19,970 nucleotides of DNA from an uncultured Duganella sp. (GTDB taxonomy: Bacteria; Pseudomonadota; Gammaproteobacteria; Burkholderiales; Burkholderiaceae), in NCBI GenBank assembly GCA_946482635.1, contig CAMLSG010000086.1:1-19970 (forward strand), in the 5' to 3' direction. This document shows, piece after piece, positions 1 through 6,847 of this stretch. Under the pieces are notes generated by a model, which worked only from the letters and a program-made list of their open reading frames with translations, had not been told where the DNA came from and ran no database searches. The position numbers were made by a program, and so were the translations under genes. How positions within the stretch are numbered: the first letter of the stretch is position 1; each line of letters begins with the position of its first letter.

Positions 1-436
1 CGTCGCCGATCACGGCGATCGCGTGGCGGTGCTCGCCCTTGATCTTGGCGCCCAGTGCCATGCCCAGCGCAGCCGAAATCGAGGTCGATGAGTGCGCAGT
101 GCCGAAGGTGTCGTATTCCGATTCCACGCGGCGCGGGAAGCCGGAAATGCCGTTCAGCTGGCGCAGCGTATGGAACTGTTCGCGGCGGCCGGTCAGGATC
201 TTGTGCGAATAGGTCTGGTGGCCCACGTCCCACACGATGCGGTCCTGCGGCGTGTTGAACACGTAGTGCAGCGCGACGGTCAGCTCCACCGTGCCCAGGT
301 TGGACGAGAGGTGGCCGCCGGTCTTGGACACCGAATCGAGCAGGAAGCTGCGCAGTTCTTCGGCCAGCGGCGTCAGCTGGTGGCGGCCCAGCTTGCGCAG
401 GTCGGCCGGGTTATTGATGGTTTCAAGCAGTTTCAT
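1..436 (-). CDS. dxs: 1-deoxy-D-xylulose-5-phosphate synthase, N-terminal part
   Basis: Makes 1-deoxy-D-xylulose 5-phosphate from pyruvate and glyceraldehyde 3-phosphate, the thiamine-diphosphate-dependent entry step of the MEP isoprenoid pathway, in the cytoplasm. About 145 residues are visible; the rest lies beyond the left edge of the window. The reading begins [16 protein letters not shown] and continues through the hallmark stretches [35 protein letters not shown] and [18 protein letters not shown], all typical of DXS N-termini. The ATG at 434-436 gives the usual short DXS N-terminus. It lies downstream of xseB and ispA on the same strand, the common xseB-ispA-dxs order, but is separated from ispA by about 400 bp, which suggests its own promoter. 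Confidence 0.95.
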   Translation of the reverse strand, partial: MKLLETINNPADLRKLGRHQLTPLAEELRSFLLDSVSKTGGHLSSNLGTVELTVALHYVFNTPQDRIVWDVGHQTYSHKILTGRREQFHTLRQLNGISGFPRRVESEYDTFGTAHSSTSISAALGMALGAKIKGEHRHAIAVIGD

Positions 437-839
437 CAGATCAGTGTTCCGATTGCCTTCGCCCAGTTTAGCGAAGTGTATATATTCTTAGTTTCCACCC
501 CATGTCCTACAGGACGCTGGCAATCGTGCGCCACATGGGTAATTTCACTGTATATAATCACAGTATGCTTTGCGATGTGTTGGCGTTCATAGCTGTTAAG
601 CATGGCGCTTTCCTGCGTACGAGCAAAAGTAGATCTTCCCCAACCCTGCTTGCATCTCACTGCAAAGCGCGATGCGAGGCCGAGAGGTATCGCAGGATTT
701 GGAATAAGAGAATGCAAGTGCATCGTATGCAGTGGTCATCATGGTTTTGATATCAGTGCAGCATTCAACATTCTCCGTCGCGGGCGTGCGACGCTGGTTG
801 CAGGAGCCTGAGTCATTTCACGGTCTCAGGAGACGTCAA
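437..839. other. Unusually long ispA-dxs gap with SOS-type operator
   Basis: About 400 bp without a recognisable gene. It holds a LexA-like box (548-563), a small hairpin (GTCCT at 504-508 and AGGAC at 511-515) and several short open frames. One frame on the minus strand (723-436, 95 codons) ends in TGATG, overlapping the dxs start. Others on the plus strand are 502-750 (82 codons) and 602-811 (69 codons). None resembles a known family, so I do not call them as genes. No terminator or tRNA is visible. Confidence 0.6.
548..563. promoter_or_regulatory. LexA/SOS box, with a TATAAT overlapping it
   Basis: The sequence CTGTATATAATCACAG is a CTG-N10-CAG palindrome. With two flanking bases each side it matches the Escherichia coli LexA consensus (TACTG-(TA)5-CAGTA) at 16 of 20 positions. 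It contains a perfect -10 hexamer TATAAT (553-558) on the plus strand, as in SOS promoters where LexA covers the -10; no good -35 is seen. The box is 112 bp upstream of dxs (minus strand). On the plus strand it would drive only short open frames converging on the ispA 3' end. Betaproteobacterial LexA generally uses an E. coli-like box. The regulated gene is not clear. Confidence 0.6.
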
Positions 840-1730
840 TTAAGCCTTCCTCTGCACGATCAGGTCTGCGAGTTCACGCAGGCGCAGAGCTTGTTCTCCG
901 AACGGCGCCAGCGCAGCGTGCGCATCCTGCCGCAGTTTTTCCGCCAGGGCGATCGATGGTTCCAGGCCGAGGATGGATACGTATGTCGGCTTGTTGTCCG
1001 CCGCATCCTTGCCCGCCGTCTTGCCCAGCGTGGCCGAATCGGCCGTCGCGTCGAGCACATCGTCGACCACCTGGAAAGCCAGGCCGATGGCGCGCGAATA
1101 ATCGTGCAGCGCCGCCAGCTCGGCTTCCGTCAAATCCTTGCCCGCCATGGCGCCCAGCACGACCGAGGCGCGCAGCAGCGCGCCGGTCTTCAGCTGGTGC
1201 ATGCGCTCGAGCTGTTCCAGCGTCAGGCTGATGCCCACGCTATCGAGGTCGATGGCCTGGCCGCCGCACATGCCGGCCGAACTGGCCGCATCGGCCAGCA
1301 GGCGCAGCATGCCAACCAGGCGTTGCGGCGGCACCGACTCGACGCCTGCCAGCACGCCGAAGGCCTGGGCCTGCAGCGCATCGCCCACCAGCAGCGCAGT
1401 GGCTTCATCATAGGCCACGTGCACGGTCGGCTTGCCGCGGCGCAGGACGTCGTCGTCCATGCAGGGCATGTCGTCATGCACCAGCGAATACGCGTGGATC
1501 ATTTCCAAGGCGGCGGCGGCGCGGCTCAGGGCCTGCGCATCGGCGCCGAACAGGGCTCCGGCAGCATGCACCAGCAGCGGACGCACGCGCTTGCCGCCGT
1601 CGAGCACGGCGTAGCGCATGGCGGCATGCAGCTTGGTTGGAACGACATCTTCGGCAGGCAGATAGGCGGACAGGTCCTGCTCCATGCCGGCCTGGATGGT
1701 TTTCATCCAGTCGTGGAACGATGCGCTCAT
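840..1730 (-). CDS. ispA: Farnesyl diphosphate synthase (polyprenyl synthetase family)
   Basis: Condenses isopentenyl diphosphate with dimethylallyl and geranyl diphosphate to farnesyl diphosphate, the branch point to undecaprenyl phosphate and quinones. The 296-residue protein has the usual length. It shows GGKRVRP (45-51, substrate binding), the first aspartate-rich motif DDMPCMDDD (86-94) followed by RRGKPTVH, and the second motif DDVLD (223-227) followed by TLGKTAGKD. The ATG overlaps the xseB stop by 4 bp, so the two are translationally coupled. Its product and that of dxs act in the same pathway. Confidence 0.96.
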   Translation of the reverse strand: MSASFHDWMKTIQAGMEQDLSAYLPAEDVVPTKLHAAMRYAVLDGGKRVRPLLVHAAGALFGADAQALSRAAAALEMIHAYSLVHDDMPCMDDDVLRRGKPTVHVAYDEATALLVGDALQAQAFGVLAGVESVPPQRLVGMLRLLADAASSAGMCGGQAIDLDSVGISLTLEQLERMHQLKTGALLRASVVLGAMAGKDLTEAELAALHDYSRAIGLAFQVVDDVLDATADSATLGKTAGKDAADNKPTYVSILGLEPSIALAEKLRQDAHAALAPFGEQALRLRELADLIVQRKA

Positions 1731-1966
1731 TGGGCGGCCTCCTCGCCTTCGGCGAAAGGCTTGAGCATATCGCCTTCCAGCACCTTGACCTGGGCTTCGA
1801 CCTTGTCGAGTTGCCCGGCGCAGAATTTCACCAGTTCGGAACCGCGGGCATAGGCAGCCACCGAGGCTTCCAGCGGCAATTGGCCGGCTTCCATCTGGCT
1901 GACCAGCTGTGCCAGTTCGGCCATCGCTTCCTCAAAGGTGGCGGGCGCATTCATTTTCTTGGTCAT
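1727..1966 (-). CDS. xseB: Exodeoxyribonuclease VII small subunit
   Basis: Small helical subunit of exonuclease VII, which degrades single-stranded DNA together with XseA (not in this window). The protein is 79 residues from the ATG at 1966 and contains the family core FEEAMAELAQLVSQMEAGQL, PLEASVAAYARGSELVKFC and QLDKVEAQVKVL. An in-frame GTG at 1981 would add five residues; I prefer the ATG because the length then fits the family (about 80) and neither start has a clear ribosome binding site. It is the first gene of the xseB-ispA pair and diverges from the Rieske gene across a 260-bp spacer. Confidence 0.93.
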   Translation of the reverse strand: MTKKMNAPATFEEAMAELAQLVSQMEAGQLPLEASVAAYARGSELVKFCAGQLDKVEAQVKVLEGDMLKPFAEGEEAAQ

Positions 1967-2125
1967 AAAGCTATATAACACTAGTGTAGCCCGCTATTTT
2001 AGAACAAACTCCTGTGTCCGGTCTAAAAAGCGGGCTCTAATCACGTGGAAACGTTGCAATTCTCGCCATAGGAGATGCCGGGCGCCCCGCCCCAGAAAGT
2101 TCAGCGAAGATAGCCTATTCCGCGC

Positions 2126-2164
2126 TATAATCTCCGGTTCTGTCCGAAATACCGTTTTTATAAT
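2126..2164 (+). promoter_or_regulatory. Candidate tandem -10 elements upstream of the Rieske gene
   Basis: Two exact TATAAT hexamers (2126-2131 and 2159-2164) lie 102 and 69 bp upstream of the ATG at 2228. Neither has a convincing -35 hexamer at 16-18 bp, so promoter function is inferred from the -10 matches and the AT-rich context only. The gene itself has a strong ribosome binding site (AAGGGGGG) just before the ATG. Confidence 0.35.
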
Positions 2165-2227
2165 CTGAATTCAGGTCTTTACGGATCTTTCTCTTCTTGG
2201 TTTGATATTTAATTAAGGGGGGTTTGG

Positions 2228-3328
2228 ATGTCCGATCTGGGTAGCCACGCCAAGCTGGCGCGTTCGAACGCGCAACTTCCGGTCAACGTCTATTTTGACG
2301 AAACGCTGCTGCAGCGTGAAATGCAGGAACTGTTCAAGAAAGGCCCGCGTTACGTCGGCCACGAGCTGATGGTGCCGAATATCGGCGACTTTGCCACGCT
2401 GGCGGCTGAAAATGAAGGCCGCATGCTGGTCCGCAATGCCAACGGTATCGAACTGCTGTCCAACGTCTGCCGTCACCGCCAGGCGCTGATGTTCAATGGC
2501 CGCGGCAATGCCGACACCATCGTCTGCCCGCTGCACCGCTGGACCTACGACCTGAAGGGCGAGCTGATCGGCGCGCCGCACTTCCCGGACACCCCGTGCC
2601 TGAACCTGCCCAAAGCAAAGCTGCAGAACTGGAACGGCCTGCTGTTCGAGCAGAACGGCTACAACGTGATGGAAAAGCTGGGCACCCTGTCGGTGACCAG
2701 GGACCTCGATTTCAGCGGCTACATGCTGGACCACGTGGAAGTGCACCATTGCGACTACAACTGGAAGACTTTTATCGAAGTCTACCTGGAGGATTACCAC
2801 GTCGAGCCGTTCCACCCCGGCCTGGGCAGCTTCGTCACCTGCGACGACCTGCGCTGGGAGTTCGGCGAAGACTACAGCGTGCAGACCGTGGGCGTGAACC
2901 GCGGCCTGAAGAAGTCCGGCTCCGACACCTACCAGAAATGGCACGAGCAGCTGCTCAAGTTCCGCAACGGCGAACCGCCGAAGCATGGCGCGATCTGGCT
3001 CACCCTGTACCCGAACATCATGGTCGAGTGGTACCCGCACGTGCTGGTGGTGTCGACCCTGTGGCCGGAAGGCCCGAACCGCACCCGCAACGTGGTGGAG
3101 TTCTACTATCCGGAAGAAATCGTGCTCTTTGAGCGCGAATTCATCGAAGCCGAACGCGCGGCCTACATGGAAACCTGCGTCGAGGACGATGAAATCGGCG
3201 CCCGCATGGACGCCGGCCGCAAGATCCTGATGGAGCGCGGCGAAAACGACGCCGGCCCTTATCAGTCGCCGATGGAAGACGGCATGCAGCACTTCCATGA
3301 ATGGTACCGGAGCAAACTGGAAATCTGA
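2228..3328 (+). CDS. Rieske [2Fe-2S] aromatic ring-hydroxylating oxygenase alpha subunit family protein
   Basis: Predicted non-heme iron oxygenase component of 366 residues, cytoplasmic. The Rieske cluster ligands are Cys81-X-His83 (CRHRQ) and Cys100-X2-His103 (CPLHRW). The catalytic domain has the mononuclear iron histidines His191 and His196 in EVYLEDYHVEPFHPGL; the third, carboxylate ligand is not certain but may lie in the later RMDAGRK stretch. Substrate is unknown; such proteins demethylate or hydroxylate many small molecules and need a reductase not seen here. The start follows a strong AAGGGGGG site. The TGA stop overlaps the ATG of the exporter gene by one base (TGATG), so the two are probably co-translated. 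Confidence 0.9.
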   Translation: MSDLGSHAKLARSNAQLPVNVYFDETLLQREMQELFKKGPRYVGHELMVPNIGDFATLAAENEGRMLVRNANGIELLSNVCRHRQALMFNGRGNADTIVCPLHRWTYDLKGELIGAPHFPDTPCLNLPKAKLQNWNGLLFEQNGYNVMEKLGTLSVTRDLDFSGYMLDHVEVHHCDYNWKTFIEVYLEDYHVEPFHPGLGSFVTCDDLRWEFGEDYSVQTVGVNRGLKKSGSDTYQKWHEQLLKFRNGEPPKHGAIWLTLYPNIMVEWYPHVLVVSTLWPEGPNRTRNVVEFYYPEEIVLFEREFIEAERAAYMETCVEDDEIGARMDAGRKILMERGENDAGPYQSPMEDGMQHFHEWYRSKLEI

Positions 3329-4242
3329 TGCAATCACTCTGGATGCTACTTGCCAGTTTCCTGTTCGCCGCCATGGGGGTGTGCGTGAAACTGGCGTCGA
3401 GTCTCTATAGCACTTCAGAGATTGTGATGTACCGCGGGATCATCGGTATCGTGATCCTGGGAACGATGATCCGCCTGCAGGGTGGATCGTTCAAGACCAC
3501 CATGCCGCTGGCCCATTTGTGGCGCTGCGTGGTAGGCGTGGCTTCCCTCTGGCTGTGGTACTACACCATTGCCGCCCTGCCCCTGGCTACGGCCATGACC
3601 CTGAACTACCTGTCGCCGATCTGGATCGCTGTGTGGCTGTTCACGCATGGATGGTGGCACCGCAAGAACCATGTCGAATGGCCGCTGATCCTGGCGGTAG
3701 CGTTCAGCTTTGTCGGCGTGACCTGCCTGCTGCAGCCGGCCTTCCAGGCCAACCAGCTGCTGCCGGCGCTGGTGGCACTGGGCTCCTCGGTGCTGACGGC
3801 CATGGCATACATGCAGGTGCGCAAGCTGGGCCTGGCCGGCGAGCCGGAAAGCCGCGTGGTGTTCTACTTCGCCTGCATGAACCTGGTGGCCGGACTGGCC
3901 GGGCATGTAGCCGGCTCGGGCTGGAACTGGACCCCGCTGACCGACGTGCGCGGCGTGCTGCTGCTCCTGGGGATCGGCGTGTTCGCCACCACCGCGCAGG
4001 TAGCCATGACGCGCGCCTACCGGGTCGGCAAGACGCTGGTAGTAGCCAACCTGCAGTATTCCGGGATCGTATTTTCCAGCATCTGGGGCGTGCTGTTCTT
4101 CGCCGACCGCTTCGACTGGCTTAGCTGGGTAGGCATGGGCATCATCCTGCTGTCCGGTGTGGCCGCGACGTTCTACAATACGCGCAGCACGGAACGTGGC
4201 AAGGCCATTTCCGAAACCGACCCGATTGCCAGCGAAGTATAA
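3328..4242 (+). CDS. EamA/DMT-family transporter
   Basis: Integral membrane protein of 304 residues with about ten hydrophobic segments and two EamA-type halves, the usual drug/metabolite transporter build. Segments include WMLLASFLFAAMGVCVKLAS at the N-terminus, SLWLWYYTIAALPLATAM and LNYLSPIWIAVWLF (a typical first-repeat motif), and late in the protein ANLQYSGIVFSSIWGVLFF. Exported substrate unknown. I start at the ATG overlapping the Rieske stop rather than the upstream in-frame ATG at 3301, since the first helix begins directly after it. sseA follows after 9 bp, so the three genes look like one operon. Confidence 0.9.
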   Translation: MQSLWMLLASFLFAAMGVCVKLASSLYSTSEIVMYRGIIGIVILGTMIRLQGGSFKTTMPLAHLWRCVVGVASLWLWYYTIAALPLATAMTLNYLSPIWIAVWLFTHGWWHRKNHVEWPLILAVAFSFVGVTCLLQPAFQANQLLPALVALGSSVLTAMAYMQVRKLGLAGEPESRVVFYFACMNLVAGLAGHVAGSGWNWTPLTDVRGVLLLLGIGVFATTAQVAMTRAYRVGKTLVVANLQYSGIVFSSIWGVLFFADRFDWLSWVGMGIILLSGVAATFYNTRSTERGKAISETDPIASEV

Positions 4243-4251
4243 GGACCAAGC

Positions 4252-5106
4252 ATGTTCACCACCCTGATCGACGCCAACACCCTTTCGCAGCACCTGAGCG
4301 ACCCGCAATGGGTCATCCTCGATTGCCGGCACGACCTGATGAATCCGGACTTCGGCCGCAACGCGTTTGCCGAAGGCCACATCGAAAGCGCGCAATTCGC
4401 CAATATCGACACCGACCTGTCGGGTCCGAAGAAGGACGCCGACGGCGTATTCCGCGGCCGCCACCCGCTGCCGGACCGCGCAGCGCTGCTGGAAACCCTG
4501 CGCCGCTGGGGCATCAACGACGACACGCAGGTTGTCGCTTACGACGCGCATGGCGGCATGTACGCCGCGCGCCTGTGGTGGCTGCTGCGCTGGCTTGGCC
4601 ATGGCGCGGTAGCGGTGCTGGACGGCGGCCTGGCGGCATGGAGCACGGCCGGCTTACCGCTGGTGACTGCGGTTACCGAGCGCCCGCGCGGCAACCTGGC
4701 CGAGAAGGCCACCCTGGTTCGTAAGGTATCGGTAGGCGACCTGGTAGAAAACCTGGATGCAAAACGCTTGCAGGTGGTCGACGCCCGCGCCAACGACCGC
4801 TTCCGCGGCGAGAACGAAACGATTGACCCGGTAGGCGGCCATATTCCCGGCGCGCGCAACCGCTTCTTCAAGGACAACCTTCAAGCCGACGGCCGCTTCA
4901 AGGACGCCGCCACGCTGAAGCAGGAACTGACGCCGATCGTCGGCACGCCGTCAAGCGCCGTGATGCAATGCGGCTCCGGCGTCACCGCCTGCCACAACCT
5001 GCTTGCGCTGGAAATCGCCGGCCTGAGCGGCGCCGCGCTGTACCCCGGCTCCTGGTCCGAATGGTGCGCCGACAGCACCCGCCCCATCGCCACCGGCCCC
5101 GCCTGA
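4252..5106 (+). CDS. sseA: 3-mercaptopyruvate/thiosulfate sulfurtransferase (two rhodanese domains)
   Basis: Transfers sulfane sulfur from 3-mercaptopyruvate or thiosulfate to an acceptor such as cyanide or a thiol. The 284-residue protein has two rhodanese domains: an inactive N-terminal one (about 5-140, with AYDAHGGMYAARLWWLLRWL where the cysteine would be) and a catalytic C-terminal one (about 160-280). The active loop is Cys240 in QCGSGVTAC; CGSGVTA is the loop of mercaptopyruvate sulfurtransferases rather than of thiosulfate-specific rhodaneses. A GGAC-type ribosome site precedes the ATG. It is the last gene of the Rieske-transporter-sseA run. Confidence 0.92.
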   Translation: MFTTLIDANTLSQHLSDPQWVILDCRHDLMNPDFGRNAFAEGHIESAQFANIDTDLSGPKKDADGVFRGRHPLPDRAALLETLRRWGINDDTQVVAYDAHGGMYAARLWWLLRWLGHGAVAVLDGGLAAWSTAGLPLVTAVTERPRGNLAEKATLVRKVSVGDLVENLDAKRLQVVDARANDRFRGENETIDPVGGHIPGARNRFFKDNLQADGRFKDAATLKQELTPIVGTPSSAVMQCGSGVTACHNLLALEIAGLSGAALYPGSWSEWCADSTRPIATGPA

Positions 5107-5123
5107 AGCCCACAGCCCAGTCC

Positions 5124-5223
5124 GTGTCAACCTTGGGGTCAGACCCTTTGGTTGCCACGGCCTCATCCATACGTCGGACGAGCTCGTGTCAACCTGGGCG
5201 CCTGACCCCAAGGTTGACACGAG
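5124..5223. repeat. Compound inverted repeat (REP-like) between convergent genes
   Basis: GTGTCAACCTTGGGGTCAG (5124-5142) is matched exactly as reverse complement at 5202-5220, a 19-bp perfect inverted repeat. A second copy of the outer half lies at 5183-5195 (CTCGTGTCAACCT), which pairs over 13 bp with 5211-5223. The right arm can therefore fold with either of two left arms, giving a long or a short hairpin. It sits between the convergent ends of sseA and the 5232-6035 gene, the usual place for REP elements or bidirectional terminators; no T-run follows, so a simple intrinsic terminator is unlikely. Confidence 0.8.
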
Positions 5224-5231
5224 GTCGGCTG

Positions 5232-6035
5232 TTAGTCGCCGCCTCCGCCGCAGCTGCTGCCGCAACTGCTGCCGCAGCTACTGCCTCCGCTGTCGCAACT
5301 GGAACTTGAGGAGTCGCTGCAGTCAACCGAGCTGCCGCAGCCGGATCCGCAACTGCTGCCGCTACTGCTGTCGCTGCTGCTGGCGGCTTGCTGGCGGGCA
5401 CGCTGCTCGAAGTCGTTGAACTGGGCGGTCGTAATAAGGCCGGCAGTCAGCAAGCCGGCGGCGGCCATTTGCGGTGGACAGGTGATTTCCGAGTCGAAGC
5501 GTCCCTTTGCATCAAGTTGGCTGTAGCCCGGCTGTCCGCGTTTGACCGAGTAGCCAAAACCGAATGGCATTTTCAGTTTCTTATCCAACAGGAAGAGCGA
5601 CGGCAGCCGCGGACCTTCGGGATTCAGCCCTTCGGCCTGGCGCGCCCGAACCAGGCAGACCGCCAGCGCTTCATCCAGGTTGCCGCCCATGGCAGCGCCT
5701 TCCACGTGCGGTACGGTGCGGCCAAAATGCTTGCGGCAGAAAGTCTCCAGCTTGAGCGGGGATAGGCGCAGCCAGGCGTGCCATACCGAGTCGGCAGCCT
5801 TGGATGGCAGGGCACAGGGTGTCTTGTCCTGCGCGGCGCACTCGAAGAAGTCGAGCAGGCCAATCGCGGCGCGGGCAAAAAAAATGGCATCCGTCGGGAT
5901 GCCGTGGTATTCGAGTCGCGCGCTGCTTTTCCAGTAATTGTAAAGGCCGGGCGGTAATTCCTTGAGGGCTTTGCCGTGCCGCGACCGCTGCATCAAGCGC
6001 TGGGCGTACCAGCTATTCAACATTGTCCAGATCAT
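5232..6035 (-). CDS. Glycine-rich-domain-like protein with Cys/Ser/Gly tail
   Basis: 267 residues, function unknown. The middle part, with DSVWHAWLRLSPLKLETFC followed by RKHFGRTVPHV, resembles the glycine-rich domain-containing (GRDP-like, PF07173) family, where a conserved W-H-x-F/W...FC...FG...H pattern recurs. This is by eye only. A short SHOCT-like segment (AAGLLTAGLITTAQFNDFEQ) precedes a low-complexity tail of about 48 residues made of Ser, Gly and seven Cys, several as SSCG repeats. The tail ends at the stop next to the inverted repeat. Start taken at ATG 6035; no clear ribosome site, and an in-frame ATG four codons later is an alternative. No signal peptide is evident. Confidence 0.8.
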   Translation of the reverse strand: MIWTMLNSWYAQRLMQRSRHGKALKELPPGLYNYWKSSARLEYHGIPTDAIFFARAAIGLLDFFECAAQDKTPCALPSKAADSVWHAWLRLSPLKLETFCRKHFGRTVPHVEGAAMGGNLDEALAVCLVRARQAEGLNPEGPRLPSLFLLDKKLKMPFGFGYSVKRGQPGYSQLDAKGRFDSEITCPPQMAAAGLLTAGLITTAQFNDFEQRARQQAASSSDSSSGSSCGSGCGSSVDCSDSSSSSCDSGGSSCGSSCGSSCGGGGD

Positions 6036-6187
6036 GATGCCAGCCTAAGAAAAGATTGTGACAAGTGTATTACAACGTGGCGCGCATGCCGCATCAGCCC
6101 GCTTTTCGTTGGAAATTTGGGTGAGAAAGTGTGACTATGCTCTTGGGAGTTCGTCGGGGATAACGGGCTTGTCGCGAGAGCAAAGAT

Positions 6188-6373
6188 ATGAAAATCAGAA
6201 CAGAACTGGCGGCCGCGGAATTCGAAACGCAGGACATCGTCCAGATTGCGATGCGCATTAATGTGGAGGCGGGCAGCATTCATGCCTGGATCTTCCTGAA
6301 GCAGAATGGCTTCCGGGATGACGAGATCATGAACTTGCTTCGCCACACCCCAACATTGCGCGTCGTTCACTAG
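6188..6373 (+). CDS. Small hypothetical protein (61 residues)
   Basis: Starts at ATG 6188 after GAGAGCAAAGAT, an acceptable ribosome site. Charged and mostly helical, no signal peptide or membrane segment: MKIRTELAAAEFETQDIVQ, then IAMRINVEAGSIHAWIFLKQ, then NGFRDDEIMNLLRHTP. Length, codon use and its own ribosome site speak for a real gene in a 340-bp gap between two minus-strand genes; an overlapping minus-strand frame (6370-6032) is taken as its shadow. Family and role not recognised. Confidence 0.6.
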   Translation: MKIRTELAAAEFETQDIVQIAMRINVEAGSIHAWIFLKQNGFRDDEIMNLLRHTPTLRVVH

Positions 6374-6376
6374 CAG

Positions 6377-6847
6377 TTACTTTTTTTTTCCAGCTTCCTT
6401 GCGGGCCCGCTCGAACGATGGCGTCCAGAGCGGGTGTCCCTTTTCGCCCGGGCTCAGGTCGAACGACTTGTCCAGCTTGAAGGCCTTGACGAACTGCTGG
6501 CGGCACAGCGTGGTGCGGTTGGTGACGCAGTAGCTGAATGCCGTGTACTTGATCGCCTCCAGTTGCATCGATTTCTCGGCATTGGCCAGTTCCGGCGCGG
6601 CGAGCTGCTTGATCGCGCCGTTGAAATTACCGGCCTTGTACATTTCGATACCAGCGTTCAGCGCCTTGCGGGAGTCCGACACTTCAGGTTCCGCTGGCGG
6701 CGGAGGCGGGGCTGCCTTCTTGACCGGAGCCGGCGGGGCTTCCTTTGCAGTTGCGGGAGCGTTCGCTTGCTTGTCGTGCAGCGGGCCGAAAGATTCGCAG
6801 CCAGCCAGCAGCAGCGTGGCGGCGATCAGGAAAATCTTATTCTTCAT
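6377..6847 (-). CDS. TssQ-like type VI secretion-associated lipoprotein
   Basis: 156 residues. The N-terminus MKNKIFLIAATLLLAGCES is a lipoprotein signal with lipobox LAGC, so the mature protein starts at Cys16 and is lipid-anchored, facing the periplasm. An Ala/Pro-rich linker (about 28-55) leads to a TPR-like helical domain (NAGIEMYKAGNFNGAIKQL, IKYTAFSYCVTNRTTLCRQQ) and the closing FDLSPGEKGHPLWTPSFERA. This pattern is that of the TssQ family of T6SS-associated lipoproteins, recognised by eye. The start overlaps the kinase stop by 4 bp (ATGA), so it is the last gene of the kinase operon. The two cysteines in the domain could form a disulfide. Confidence 0.85.
   Translation of the reverse strand: MKNKIFLIAATLLLAGCESFGPLHDKQANAPATAKEAPPAPVKKAAPPPPPAEPEVSDSRKALNAGIEMYKAGNFNGAIKQLAAPELANAEKSMQLEAIKYTAFSYCVTNRTTLCRQQFVKAFKLDKSFDLSPGEKGHPLWTPSFERARKEAGKKK

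Noticed and set aside
436..723. 95-codon minus-strand frame directly before dxs
   Set aside because: The TGATG junction is suggestive, but there is no family pattern, no clear ribosome site and the composition looks non-coding; kept only as an observation.
732..1853. Long plus-strand frame (373 codons) opposite ispA and xseB
   Set aside because: Its composition (rich in His, Gln, Arg, Ala) is that of an antisense shadow of GC-rich coding DNA, while the minus strand shows clear ispA and xseB motifs.
2213..3337. 374-codon minus-strand frame opposite the Rieske gene
   Set aside because: The plus strand has intact Rieske and iron ligands; the antisense has no motif and runs across the plus-strand ribosome site.
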